Below, one piece after another: positions 7,731 through 15,977 of a stretch of 35,067 nucleotides of DNA. This DNA comes from Syntrophobacteraceae bacterium. GTDB lineage: Bacteria; Desulfobacterota; Syntrophobacteria; Syntrophobacterales; Syntrophobacteraceae. Under the pieces are notes generated by a model that was not told the origin of the DNA, searched no databases, and saw nothing but the letters and a program-made list of their open reading frames with translations. Position 1 is the first letter of the stretch. Each line of letters begins with the position of its first letter. The translations under genes were made by a program, and so were the position numbers. The stretch spans positions 1-35,067 of the forward strand of contig JARLHO010000174.1 in NCBI GenBank assembly GCA_031292215.1, written 5' to 3'.

Positions 7731-8744
7731 CTAGAATAAGTCGGCGAGATTTCGCCTCGGCCGGTTCTTCCAATTGCCCCGGTGATAGGCGTAACTAGCC
7801 AGGATAGGCACGGCGATCGTGCCCTCGCAAAAGACCATCTGGTCGTTTCCCGATTCCACCTTGCCCCAGGATCTCGCTTCCTTGAGGGTGGAACTCGAAC
7901 AGGCCCCGTCGCGTGAATCGGCGACCGTCACCTGGATTGCGTACTTGTGCATGGGAACCTCTTTTCCCAGCACCTCGGCGCAGATAACGACGTCCTGTAT
8001 GAAATTTTTCGGAACCCCGCCGCCTATTATCAAAAGTCCGGTGTCGGAGGATTTGATCTTTATCTGGGTGAGCTCCCGGAAGTCCTTAACCGAGTCAATG
8101 GAGACATGGCCCGAAGGTCTTTGGGTCTGGTGTTGCACCAGGCCAAACCCGGCGCTCGAATCGGAAAAGGCCGGGCAAAAAATCGGAACCTTGTTTTCAA
8201 AGGCGCACTGGATGAGCGAATTTTTCTTCTTCGCGTTCGAAACGAGGTATTTACCCATTTCTTTTATGAACTCGCGCGAGGAATACGCCCCGGGCGGGAG
8301 TTGGTCGGCAATTATCTTGGTCGTCGCGTCGCATTCCTGCAGTTCATTTTCATCGATGTAGGTATCGTAGATTCTATCCACATACGCATCTCTTAGCAGG
8401 CAATCGTCGATTTGCGAGGTCCCCTTGTAGTGCCTGAAGCCGAGCGCCTCGAAAAAATCCATGTCGACAATGCTTGCCCCGGTCGAAACCACGGCGTCGA
8501 TCATGTTATACCGGATGAGGTCGCTGTAGACCGCCATGCAGCCGGCGGCGCTGGTGCTGCCGGCAAGAGCGAGCACGATGGTGCAGGCCGTATCGCCTAC
8601 CATGCGGTCGAAAATCATCGAGGCGTCGGCAAGCTCCCTGGCGCTAAAGGACATCTTGCTCATCGACTCGATCATGCCGATCGGGTTAAAACTGGTTATG
8701 TCAATATGTTCGATAGTTTCGGTTAAAAGGTCTTTTTTGAGCAT
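7731..8744 (-). CDS. deoxyhypusine-synthase-like protein
   Basis: This 337-aa protein belongs to the deoxyhypusine synthase family. It has the NAD-binding STSAAG region (64-68), VVSTGAS (86-91), LIIGGGVPKN (238-247), the VTVADSRDGACSSSTL block, and SWGKV with the probable catalytic lysine K295. Eukaryotic and archaeal members modify eIF5A, which bacteria lack. Bacterial homologues are thought to use the same aminobutyl-transfer chemistry on polyamines, for example making homospermidine-type products. The substrate here cannot be told from sequence. A ribosome-binding site (GAGAGGAG) precedes the ATG at 8744. It converges with the Uma2 gene and lies downstream of the PIN-like pseudogene. Confidence 0.88.
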   Translation of the reverse strand: MLKKDLLTETIEHIDITSFNPIGMIESMSKMSFSARELADASMIFDRMVGDTACTIVLALAGSTSAAGCMAVYSDLIRYNMIDAVVSTGASIVDMDFFEALGFRHYKGTSQIDDCLLRDAYVDRIYDTYIDENELQECDATTKIIADQLPPGAYSSREFIKEMGKYLVSNAKKKNSLIQCAFENKVPIFCPAFSDSSAGFGLVQHQTQRPSGHVSIDSVKDFRELTQIKIKSSDTGLLIIGGGVPKNFIQDVVICAEVLGKEVPMHKYAIQVTVADSRDGACSSSTLKEARSWGKVESGNDQMVFCEGTIAVPILASYAYHRGNWKNRPRRNLADLF

Positions 8745-8815
8745 CGATCTGAAAGGCTCCTCTCGTTTTTTCGTCTAGTTATCCCCGTGTCTTAACCATT
8801 TTCAATGCTTTTGCA

Positions 8816-9356
8816 TTACCGATCTTTCCTGGACACCCGCCAGGGGATCTTAATGCTTTGATCCTGACGTCTGGTTTTATTGGTCAAATTGTCAAACTGC
8901 TGCTGCGTCAAGCAGCCCCGGGAGTGCAGATATTCGAAAAATTCGAACGGATGACAGACTCTGCCCCTCCCAAGTTCTCATAGAGCGACCATCGCCGCGT
9001 GTTTGTCCCGTGCGACAAGGACCGGATCATCCCCCATATGAGTCAACGCCCCAGGCTATGCTCTGATCTTCTGCCAGATTTTTAGTGCTACCCGGCCCGG
9101 TCCGCAAGTGATCATATAAAATGGACCAGGCTTCACTATCGGATGTAACAGAGAAGGACTTGATAACAGTAGCGGTAGTGGCGGGGGATTTTACGGCAAG
9201 AAGAGCCTGCCTCCGTCCTGAGCCGTCCCGGTCGGTCGCCTTGGCGGTCTCATCGGCAAGCATCAATCCGACGACGTCAGGCCAACCGGCGAGGTCGCTC
9301 GGTGGTACCTCACAGGCCAGGTCGTTAAATACCATGTCGTCGAGTATCCACTTCAC
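8816..9356 (-). pseudogene. PIN-like partner of the Xre-ImmA gene, broken by a frameshift and a stop
   Basis: Starting at the GTG at 9356 (VKWILDDMVFNDLA), the frame runs to a TGA at 9027. A run of five C on the plus strand (9031-9035) is one base too long. Removing one base continues the protein as SYGDDPVLVARDKHAAMVAL. That frame hits an in-frame TGA (8978-8980), and beyond it the same frame continues as ELGRGRVCHPFEFFEYLHSR to a TAA at 8816-8818. The total length (541 bp) is 180 codons plus one base, as a single insertion predicts. The restored protein of about 179 aa has an N-terminal Asp-rich strand, an acidic LAEDQSIAWG helix and a late DDPVLVARD. These suggest a PIN-type RNase fold. 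The assignment to PIN is tentative, while the disruption is seen directly. Overlap with the Xre-ImmA gene suggests an operon. Confidence 0.65.
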
Positions 9357-9361
9357 AAAAC

Positions 9362-10495
9362 CTACCCCCACGAGAGCAGCTCTTTGGCGCGCCCAAATGA
9401 AATCGCAGATTCCTCAAAAGCCTCGATCACCATTTTTGCAGCGAATCCTTCCATGAGGGGCGACAGGTTTTCCTGAAGCTCGGGATAGGCAGTTAATGAC
9501 CGAGGGCAGACAGGCTCCGTCTCGAACCGTTCCATGTCCATAGCCGGCTGAATGTTCATTTCAGCCAGATCAAAAGCAATTTCGGATTCGATCAGCCTGC
9601 AGTTCTTGGCGTGCCAAATTGCCCCCTCAAATGACAGGCCCCAATAAGAAGCCAGTTCATACACCAGATGAGGCGGTTCTGTTGGTAGATTAACAGTTTG
9701 TGCCCACTCGTGAACCTGTTTTCGGGGCGCCAGGAAAGCCGGAGCAAATCCACGAGCCCGTTTTTCTATCGCATCCTGCAAATTACTACATATGGGGCAT
9801 GTGACCCTTGTGGCAATGTCGGCTTTGCCGCCGTCATGGAGCAAATGGCACATTTCGTGAGCGAGGCAGGCCCGACGAGAGAGCTTGTATGCAACCTTCG
9901 TAGCGCCGGTATTTAGCAGGATCACGGGGACAGCGCCGTATTCCCGGATACTCGCCGCTTCGATCTCGGAGGTTGAGAACCTTACGCGAGCGACGTGCAC
10001 ACCCAGCTCTGCAAGCGCTCTTTCGAGCTCGACTGCAGGCCCTTCATGCGGGATTAACAAAGCCCTCGCAGCCTCGCCCAACTCGTAGCCCTCCTCCCGG
10101 GGGGGCAGGTTCGTTGAAGGGGCGCGGAGATTCCTATACTGGCCGAACGGAAGCGGTTTGCCTTGTGCGGCCATCACTTCTGCCAACGCCATGCCGATTT
10201 CGGACGCTGTGGCCAATAGCCCCAGGTCGTTAGAGGTCAGGACGTCATGGCCTTCCAACGCAGAGCGAAAACGCGTTACGCTTCGCGTTGGAGTATCACT
10301 TTCACCGTGAAGTAGAGCCGCGGGAGAGATGGCCAGCCCCCTGCAAATTCGTTCGAAATCAAGGGCTGAAAGATCGCTCCTTGTCTCTTTATCCTCCAAC
10401 CAGTCGGGTGCTTCGCCACACCACCGGGCGGCTTCTCGCCTATCGGCGCCGAAAGCCTCCCTTCGCTCGCGGAGGAGTTCGCCTATTGATTTCAT
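9362..10495 (-). CDS. Xre-family HTH plus ImmA/IrrE metallopeptidase
   Basis: The N-terminal 60 or so residues form a helix-turn-helix (IGELLRERREAFG to RICRGLAISPAALL). The C-terminal half holds the COG2856 (ImmA/IrrE) zinc-peptidase motif, HExxH in LAHEMCHLL (H213, E214, H217), with E244 in EKRARGFA as the probable third ligand. Such proteins cleave a repressor or act as antitoxin-type regulators next to a partner toxin. I chose the ATG at 10495 because AAGAGG lies 8 bp upstream; a GTG at 10504 would start inside that site. It is preceded by a strong promoter (10562-10590) and followed by the broken PIN-like gene. Confidence 0.88.
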   Translation of the reverse strand: MKSIGELLRERREAFGADRREAARWCGEAPDWLEDKETRSDLSALDFERICRGLAISPAALLHGESDTPTRSVTRFRSALEGHDVLTSNDLGLLATASEIGMALAEVMAAQGKPLPFGQYRNLRAPSTNLPPREEGYELGEAARALLIPHEGPAVELERALAELGVHVARVRFSTSEIEAASIREYGAVPVILLNTGATKVAYKLSRRACLAHEMCHLLHDGGKADIATRVTCPICSNLQDAIEKRARGFAPAFLAPRKQVHEWAQTVNLPTEPPHLVYELASYWGLSFEGAIWHAKNCRLIESEIAFDLAEMNIQPAMDMERFETEPVCPRSLTAYPELQENLSPLMEGFAAKMVIEAFEESAISFGRAKELLSWG

Positions 10496-10561
10496 CGGAA
10501 GCACCTCTTGCCACTATTAACCGTGCCGGATAACGAATGTCCAAAAAACACGGACTGCTTC

Positions 10562-10590
10562 AGGATAGGCAACTCTTCGGATACTGTCAA
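10562..10590 (-). promoter_or_regulatory. sigma-70-type promoter for the Xre-ImmA gene
   Basis: On the minus strand a perfect -35 box TTGACA (10590-10585), a 17-bp spacer and TATCCT (10567-10562) give a near-consensus promoter. It lies about 65 bp upstream of the ATG at 10495. The leader carries a short GTCC/GGAC dyad. Confidence 0.6.
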
Positions 10591-10635
10591 TATTTTCCGC
10601 CGGATCGTTCTCTGTCCCGGGAGCTGCGCCGGGTC

Positions 10636-11526
10636 CTACCCCGCAACCGGGAGCAGGCTTGGCGAGTCCGGGTCGTGGCGGGCGTGGTTGGCTTTGGCGC
10701 GCTCGAAGCTGGTTGTCGCATAGCAGTAGCTGCACCCGAAAAGGCAGGTGTCATACATTCCGATGTCCCTGCTGGCCGCGCACCCGCATTCCTTTCTCTG
10801 ATACGGGTCCTTTTTAGTGGAGGCCTCCATCCCGAAAAGCTTTGAGATCAGCTCGGCATCGACACAGCGGGAAGGCTTTATGCCATAGGCGGAATAATCC
10901 TCTCCCGTGGCGCAGGAAAACATCTGCATCCCGTTTTCACCGGCAATTTGTGCGATGGCGCCGAGCAGGCCGCGAACCTGCGGGTGGCTAAAATCGATCC
11001 TGTCGCGCCACCCGGGCGCTGCTGCCTCCATTCGGGCGCGCGCCTTTTGGTAAGGCTGGACAAAGCTTATCACGCAACGTTTGGCCGCCCCCCGAAGCTC
11101 CCCTGCCAGCCTGCGGAAATTTCTCTCATGAAACCCGACTCCGCTAAGATCGCTTAAAACTATGGGGTCGTAGCGCCAAATGGTTTTCTCGGGCCCCACC
11201 CGCGCCGAGAGCTCCAAAAAAGTTTTGATGGAACGCCGCGGCGATGGCGCCCCGGGGTCTATCCCGCGCGGGTAGCCGACCAGTGTGAAAAGAAAATAGT
11301 ATCGCAACCCCAAGTCGTCTAATTCTCCCAGGTGTTTTATCAGCGGGTGCGGGTCGCGGCTCCAAAAAACGAAGGCATCGACTTCGGAAGCGCTAAGGGC
11401 CACCCTGGAAGTCTGCTGCGGATTAAACGGATTGGGCACAAGGCACCACCCCGCGCGCACCCGGTTTACAAACCACTTCGAGTAAAAGGCCGCAATGTCT
11501 GTCCGCCGGCTTACGCTCACTATCAT
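10636..11526 (-). CDS. DUF1848 family protein with CX3CX2C cluster
   Basis: The 296-aa protein starts MIVSVSRRTDIAAFYSKWF, the signature of DUF1848, and contains DAFVFWSRDPHPLI and RYDPIVLSDL. Near the C-terminus there is a cysteine-rich segment, CGCAASRDIGMYDTC, followed by LFGCSYCYA. The CX3CX2C pattern there (TCLFGCSYCYA) equals the iron-sulfur motif of radical-SAM enzymes, although it sits at the C-terminal end. Function is unknown. I chose the ATG at 11526, which has GGGGGAG upstream; a TTG at 11556 would add ten residues. It diverges from the PLP enzyme at 11701. Confidence 0.8.
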   Translation of the reverse strand: MIVSVSRRTDIAAFYSKWFVNRVRAGWCLVPNPFNPQQTSRVALSASEVDAFVFWSRDPHPLIKHLGELDDLGLRYYFLFTLVGYPRGIDPGAPSPRRSIKTFLELSARVGPEKTIWRYDPIVLSDLSGVGFHERNFRRLAGELRGAAKRCVISFVQPYQKARARMEAAAPGWRDRIDFSHPQVRGLLGAIAQIAGENGMQMFSCATGEDYSAYGIKPSRCVDAELISKLFGMEASTKKDPYQRKECGCAASRDIGMYDTCLFGCSYCYATTSFERAKANHARHDPDSPSLLPVAG

Positions 11527-11585
11527 TTTCCCGAACTCCCCCGGCGCCGGCGACAAAAGATCCTTCCCGGGCCAATCGCCCCCGC

Positions 11586-11648
11586 ATTATAGTCGCCCGT
11601 CATGGAAAAGATAATTCCTCCTCAAACGATCGCGGGCGACTTTATAAT
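11586..11648. promoter_or_regulatory. inverted repeat between divergent genes
   Basis: ATTATAGTCGCCCG (11586-11599) is mirrored by CGGGCGACTTTATAAT (11633-11648) across a 33-bp spacer. It lies between the DUF1848 and PLP-enzyme starts and could be an operator or a stable hairpin. Confidence 0.4.
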
Positions 11649-11649
11649 A

Positions 11650-11677
11650 TTGACTTACACTTTCAAAATATTAGAAA
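11650..11677 (+). promoter_or_regulatory. weak candidate promoter for the PLP enzyme
   Basis: TTGACT (11650-11655), a 16-bp spacer and TAGAAA (11672-11677) precede the ATG at 11701 by 24 bp. Other -10-like boxes are nearby (TATAAT at 11643-11648), so the choice is uncertain. Confidence 0.3.
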
Positions 11678-11700
11678 ACAAATAGGGGGGGGAGACAAAA

Positions 11701-12966
11701 ATGAAAACCGATCCCAAAAAATCGGAGCGATTTCGAAAATCGACTACCGCCATTCATGCCGGAGGGTTGGAACGCAGCATCTATGGAGAGATGTCCGTTC
11801 CCATATTTCAAAGCTCGACATTCGCTTTTCCGAGCGCAGAGGACGGGGCCGCCAGATTTTCCGGGGAAAAGCCCGGCTATATATACAGCCGGTTGGATAA
11901 TCCGACGGTGAACGCTTTGGAGGAAAACGTCGCAACCCTTGAGGGAGGCTTTGGAGCAGTAGCCACGGCCACCGGCATGGCTGCTGTCAGCTCGGTCTAT
12001 CTGTCATTTCTTGGCCGGGGAGACCACGTCGTTGCCGCCAGTTGCATCTACGGGGCTTCGCGGGTGATTCTTGAAAGCGAACTCAGCCGCTATGGAGTCG
12101 AAGCAACCTTTGTGGACAGCTCGGATCTTGTAAATATTGAAAAAGCCATGCGTCAGGAAACCCGGATGGTTTTTGTAGAAACACCCATGAACCCGAGCAT
12201 CAGGCTAACCGATCTTGCGGGCGCTGCGGCAATAGCCAAAAAATACGGTTCAGACCTGGTCGTCGACAACACCTTTGCCAGCCCATACCTCCAGCGGCCC
12301 ATCGAGTTTGGCGCCGATATCGTTATCCACAGCCTCACCAAGTTTATAAACGGCCATGCCGACGTGATCGGTGGCATGGTGGTAGCTCGGGACCAGGAGC
12401 ATTATGACCGGGTAAAGAAGGTGGCAGCCCTTTTTGGAAACACGATGGACCCGCATCAGGCATGGCTTATACTGCGCGGCTCGCGCACCCTGGCGCTAAG
12501 GGTCGAGCGGGGGCAGGAAAACGCGATGAAGCTTGCCCGCTTTCTTGAGTCCCACCCCAAGGTGTCCTGGGTGAGCTATCCCGGTCTTTTGAGCCACCCG
12601 CAGCATGAACTGGCCAAACGCCAAATGGACGGCTTCGGTTGCATGATTTCCTTCGGGGTCGAAAAAGGACTCGAAGGCGGACTGACGCTCATGAATAACG
12701 TGCGCCTGATCGCCCTGGCGGTCTCGCTCGGAGGAGTCGAATCCCTTATAGAACATCCCGCCTCGATGACCCATGCCTGCATAGCGGCGGAAAAAAGGCG
12801 CGAGGCTGGAATTCTTGATGAACTGGTTCGGCTTTCGGTTGGGTGCGAGGATTTCGAAGACCTGCGAGACGATCTGGACCAGGCGCTAAACCGGATAGGC
12901 GAATACAAAATCAAAATCACACCCCTCGAGGCGGAAATGGAGGCCTTCGAGGAGCCCGGCTGCTAG
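11701..12966 (+). CDS. Cys/Met-metabolism PLP enzyme (cystathionine gamma-synthase/sulfhydrylase family)
   Basis: This 421-aa trans-sulfuration family enzyme has the pyridoxal-phosphate lysine in SLTKFINGH (K214), the PLP-stacking region around TATGMAAVSS, and the C-terminal EHPASMTHA. Family members make cystathionine or homocysteine, or cleave methionine or cystathionine. The cysteine of methionine gamma-lyase (YGCTF in the Pseudomonas enzyme) is replaced here (YGASR). That weakens a gamma-lyase call, so an O-acyl-homoserine sulfhydrylase or cystathionine enzyme is at least as likely. A strong GGGGGGGAG precedes the ATG. A terminator-like hairpin follows the stop. Confidence 0.85.
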   Translation: MKTDPKKSERFRKSTTAIHAGGLERSIYGEMSVPIFQSSTFAFPSAEDGAARFSGEKPGYIYSRLDNPTVNALEENVATLEGGFGAVATATGMAAVSSVYLSFLGRGDHVVAASCIYGASRVILESELSRYGVEATFVDSSDLVNIEKAMRQETRMVFVETPMNPSIRLTDLAGAAAIAKKYGSDLVVDNTFASPYLQRPIEFGADIVIHSLTKFINGHADVIGGMVVARDQEHYDRVKKVAALFGNTMDPHQAWLILRGSRTLALRVERGQENAMKLARFLESHPKVSWVSYPGLLSHPQHELAKRQMDGFGCMISFGVEKGLEGGLTLMNNVRLIALAVSLGGVESLIEHPASMTHACIAAEKRREAGILDELVRLSVGCEDFEDLRDDLDQALNRIGEYKIKITPLEAEMEAFEEPGC

Positions 12967-12972
12967 AGGGTC

Positions 12973-13029
12973 CGGTGAATCGGTGAATCGGAAAAAGCCT
13001 GCTCACCCATTTACCGGCCTTGCCTTTTT
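12973..13029 (+). terminator. terminator-like hairpin built from the GTGAATCG repeat
   Basis: CCGGTGAATCGGTGA pairs with TCACCCATTTACCGG around the loop ATCGGAAAAAGCCTGC. It is followed by GCCTTGCCTTTTTT. It lies just after the PLP-enzyme stop. Confidence 0.6.
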
Positions 13030-13052
13030 TAGTTACCACCCCTTCGAACTTA

Positions 13053-13081
13053 TTGTAAAAACCACCTATCCGTACTATCAT
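13053..13081 (+). promoter_or_regulatory. candidate promoter for proBA
   Basis: TTGTAA (13053-13058), a 17-bp spacer and TATCAT (13076-13081) lie 75 bp upstream of the proB ATG and downstream of the preceding terminator hairpin. Confidence 0.4.
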
Positions 13082-13155
13082 TAATATCCTTTTTTTAATT
13101 TGCCGGTAAACGGTTCGAATTCTCTTAAAATTCAATCGGGAAAATGTTTTGAGCT

Positions 13156-14316
13156 ATGCGTGAGTCTGTAAAGAGAACCGAACTGTTCAGCCGATGCAGG
13201 CGCGTGCTGGTAAAGGTGGGCAGTGCGACCGTAACGGGCTCTAAGGGGCTCGACCGGGCCATGATTCACCGGCTAAGCGATCAGATCGCCGAGCTTCGCC
13301 GACGCACTCCTCGAATCGATATACTTGTCGTCTCCTCGGGCGCCATCGCTTCAGGCATGTACAGGATGGGGCTTGCCGAGCGTCCTCGCTCGATTCCCCA
13401 CAAGCAGGCGGTGGCAGCCGTTGGCCAGGGCGCTCTTATGGAAGCCTGGGAGGGCGCCTTTGATAAATACGATCTGCTCGTCGCCCAGGTGCTTCTAACA
13501 AGCGAAGATCTTGCCAACCGGCGCCGCTATCTCAATGCCCGAAATACGCTCGAAACTCTTCTTTCATGGGGCATTACCCCGATCATCAACGAAAATGACA
13601 CCGTTGTCGTCGAAGAGATAAAGTTTGGGGATAACGACAATCTGTCCGCCCTCATCGCCGGGCTGGTAGGGGCCGATCTCGTTATAAACCTTACCGACAC
13701 AGAGGGGCTATACGACTGCAATCCGAGGCGGGATCCAACCGCCAGGCTGATTCCCGTCGTACACCGCGTGGACCGCACGATCCTTGCCTGCGCGGCGCCC
13801 GAGCCTGGTGCGGTGGGCACCGGCGGCATGCTTAGCAAAGTCAACGCCGCCCGCAAGTGCCTCGCCCTGGGCATCCCGATGATCATTGCGCCCGGAAAGC
13901 ACAGAGACATTCTTTTACGCCTCTTTGAGGGCGAAGAGCTGGGCACGATGTTTGTGCCCAGGAACCGGGCCTGGTCCGGCAAAAAGGTCTGGCTCGCCAA
14001 TCTGCCCAAACCCTCCGGAGAGATCACCCTCGACGACGGGGCCGCTGCTGCTCTGATCGAGCGGGGCCGCTCGCTTCTGCCCATAGGGATAAGGGAGGTA
14101 AGGGGAGTGTTCGGGGTCGGCGCTCCGGTGCGGTGCCTTGACCGGTCCGGAAACGTGATCGGAATCGGGCTTACCAATTACAAGTCCACGGAAATCGAAA
14201 CCATAAAGGGCTGCCACAGCGATGAAATCGAAGGCCTTATCGGTTATAAGCATTCCGATGAAGTGATTCACAGGGACAATTTCGTCCTGACCGGCGAGTC
14301 CGCCCAGGAGCTATGA
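13156..14316 (+). CDS. proB: glutamate 5-kinase
   Basis: ProB phosphorylates L-glutamate with ATP in the first step of proline synthesis (EC 2.7.2.11). The 386-aa protein has the amino-acid kinase domain: [22 protein letters not shown], the NENDTV segment, [20 protein letters not shown] and GTGGMLSKV. The C-terminal PUA domain follows from about residue 280 ([12 protein letters not shown] to NYKSTEIE). Proline feedback on this enzyme type is known for the family. The gene overlaps proA by ATGA, so translation is coupled. The Shine-Dalgarno sequence is weak. Confidence 0.96.
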   Translation: MRESVKRTELFSRCRRVLVKVGSATVTGSKGLDRAMIHRLSDQIAELRRRTPRIDILVVSSGAIASGMYRMGLAERPRSIPHKQAVAAVGQGALMEAWEGAFDKYDLLVAQVLLTSEDLANRRRYLNARNTLETLLSWGITPIINENDTVVVEEIKFGDNDNLSALIAGLVGADLVINLTDTEGLYDCNPRRDPTARLIPVVHRVDRTILACAAPEPGAVGTGGMLSKVNAARKCLALGIPMIIAPGKHRDILLRLFEGEELGTMFVPRNRAWSGKKVWLANLPKPSGEITLDDGAAAALIERGRSLLPIGIREVRGVFGVGAPVRCLDRSGNVIGIGLTNYKSTEIETIKGCHSDEIEGLIGYKHSDEVIHRDNFVLTGESAQEL

Positions 14317-15584
14317 AATCCCACGCGGAGGAATTTATGCGGGAGCAAATTTTGGAGATGGGCAAAAGGGCCCGCGAGGCCTCTCAGGCCATGGCTACGG
14401 CCGGCAGCGACATAAAGCGCCAGGCTCTCGAGGCGATGGCCTCTGCCCTGGAACTCCAGCGCGACGCAATTGAGGCCGAAAACCGCAAAGACGTGGAAGA
14501 GGCCGAGCGAAAGGGACTGGCAAAGCCCAAGATAGACCGGTTGATCATCGGCCCTAAGGTTTTAGACGAGATGATCGAAGGACTAAAAGAGGTCTCGAGG
14601 CTCCCGGACCCGGTGGGAGAGATCACCCGGATGTGGACCAGGCCAAACGGGCTCCAGGTCGGTAAGATGCGCATTCCGCTGGGGGTTATCGGCATCGTCT
14701 ACGAATCGCGCCCCAACGTTACGGTGGATTCGGCGGCTCTTTGCATAAAGGCCGGAAACGCGGTGATTTTGCGCGGAGGCTCGGAGGCTTTTCACTCCAA
14801 CAACTGCCTTGCCGCTATTTTAAAAGAGTCGCTCCGGCAGGTGGGACTTCCCGAAGACGGCGTGCAATTTGTGGGGACGGTCGACCGCCAGGCGGTGCTC
14901 GATCTTTTGGGCCTGGAGGAGTACATAGACGTCATGATCCCTCGGGGGGGCGAAGAGCTCATTCGCTTTGTGGTCGAAAACGCGCGGATGCCCGTTTTAA
15001 AACATTACAAGGGCGTCTGCCATATCTACGTGGATTCGGGCGCGGATATCGAAATGGCCCGAGGGATTTGCCTCAACGCCAAGACCCAGAGACCGGCCAC
15101 CTGCAACGCAATGGAGACCTTGCTGGTTCACAGGGAGATTGCCGGGAGTTTTCTGCCCCGGGTGGCCGAGGATTTCAGGCAAAGCGGCGTCGAACTGCGG
15201 GGCTGCGAGGCGACCAGGGCGTTTGTGCCATGCGTTGCTGCAACCGAGGAGGACTGGCATGCGGAATATCTCGACCTCGTCCTCGCGGTGCGTATCGTGG
15301 CGGATATGGACGAAGCTGTCCGCCACATCGCCCGGTACGGCTCGCAGCATACCGAAGCCATCGTTACCGAAAACTTCCAGCGGGCGCACCTCTTCGTTAG
15401 GCAGGTGCAGTCTTCGCTTGTGCTGGTCAATGCCTCGACGCGCTTTAACGACGGGTTCCAGCTTGGTCTCGGGGCCGAGATCGGCATCTCGACCTCCAAG
15501 CTCCATGCTTTCGGCCCCATGGGGCTTGAAGAGCTTACGACAACCAAGTTCATTGCCTTTGGCAACGGCCAGTTGCGCGGGTGA
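14313..15584 (+). CDS. proA: glutamate-5-semialdehyde dehydrogenase (gamma-glutamyl phosphate reductase)
   Basis: ProA reduces gamma-glutamyl phosphate with NADPH to glutamate semialdehyde (EC 1.2.1.41), the second step of proline synthesis. This 423-aa protein carries the family segment [41 protein letters not shown], and the catalytic cysteine in [12 protein letters not shown] (C264). It closes with [10 protein letters not shown]. The 4-bp overlap with proB implies coupled expression. The dispersed AATCCTGT repeats begin only about 10 bp after the stop. Confidence 0.97.
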   Translation: MKSHAEEFMREQILEMGKRAREASQAMATAGSDIKRQALEAMASALELQRDAIEAENRKDVEEAERKGLAKPKIDRLIIGPKVLDEMIEGLKEVSRLPDPVGEITRMWTRPNGLQVGKMRIPLGVIGIVYESRPNVTVDSAALCIKAGNAVILRGGSEAFHSNNCLAAILKESLRQVGLPEDGVQFVGTVDRQAVLDLLGLEEYIDVMIPRGGEELIRFVVENARMPVLKHYKGVCHIYVDSGADIEMARGICLNAKTQRPATCNAMETLLVHREIAGSFLPRVAEDFRQSGVELRGCEATRAFVPCVAATEEDWHAEYLDLVLAVRIVADMDEAVRHIARYGSQHTEAIVTENFQRAHLFVRQVQSSLVLVNASTRFNDGFQLGLGAEIGISTSKLHAFGPMGLEELTTTKFIAFGNGQLRG

Positions 15585-15593
15585 TGACGGGAT

Positions 15594-15691
15594 TGACAGG
15601 ATTAAGAATTTTTGCTGTATCCGGGTTCTTTCGGCTCGAAGGGAAATGACTTCGAACCAAACCTAATCCTGTAAATCCTGTTAATCCTGTC
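15594..15691 (+). repeat. AATCCTGT palindromic element, copy A
   Basis: The element opens with GACAGGATTAAG and closes with CCTGTTAATCCTGTC. An inner dyad lies around GGGTTCTTTCGGCTCGAAGG and GACTTCGAACC. It is followed by CCAAAAAGCCTTTGTTTTTTGGGCG. The outer ends are complementary, so the element can form a cruciform. It recurs at 15740, 25634 and 25799. Confidence 0.8.
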
Positions 15692-15739
15692 CAAAAAGCC
15701 TTTGTTTTTTGGGCGTAGGGGCGAAGAGCAAAACTTTAT

Positions 15740-15853
15740 GACAGGATTACAGGATTAACAGGATTAAGAATTTTTGCTGTATCCGGGTTCTTTCGGCTCG
15801 AAGGGAAACGACTTCGAACCAAACCTAATCCTGTAAATCCTGTTAATCCTGTC
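15740..15853 (+). repeat. AATCCTGT palindromic element, copy B
   Basis: This is a near-identical direct copy of 15594-15691 with extra CAGGATTA units at the left end. A partial right half follows at about 15900-15960 (TTCGAATAAAATAAAATCCTGTC). Together with copy A it fills the 393-bp gap between proA and nadD, which holds no other gene. Confidence 0.8.
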
Positions 15854-15977
15854 CAAAAAGCCTTGTTTTTTTGGGCGCGGGGGATCAAGAAGGTTAGTTG
15901 GCGCAATCATAGATTCTTTTGAAGCGAAGTGAAATAACTTCGAATAAAATAAAATCCTGTCAACGGAGCAAAAATAG

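Noticed and set aside
8978-8980. In-frame TGA in the PIN-like gene as a selenocysteine codon, given selA in the window
   Set aside because: A separate frameshift already breaks the frame at 9031-9035, the context suggests a CGA-to-TGA change, and no hairpin typical of a bacterial selenocysteine insertion element was recognised after it.
8816-9026. A short minus-strand ORF starting at the ATG that overlaps the TGA near 9027
   Set aside because: It encodes about 40 residues in a third frame (MIRSLSHGTN...) without family similarity; the PIN-like continuation in the other frame explains the DNA better.
11701-12966. Calling the PLP enzyme methionine gamma-lyase
   Set aside because: The lyase-type YGCTF cysteine is replaced (YGASR), so the substrate cannot be fixed from sequence.
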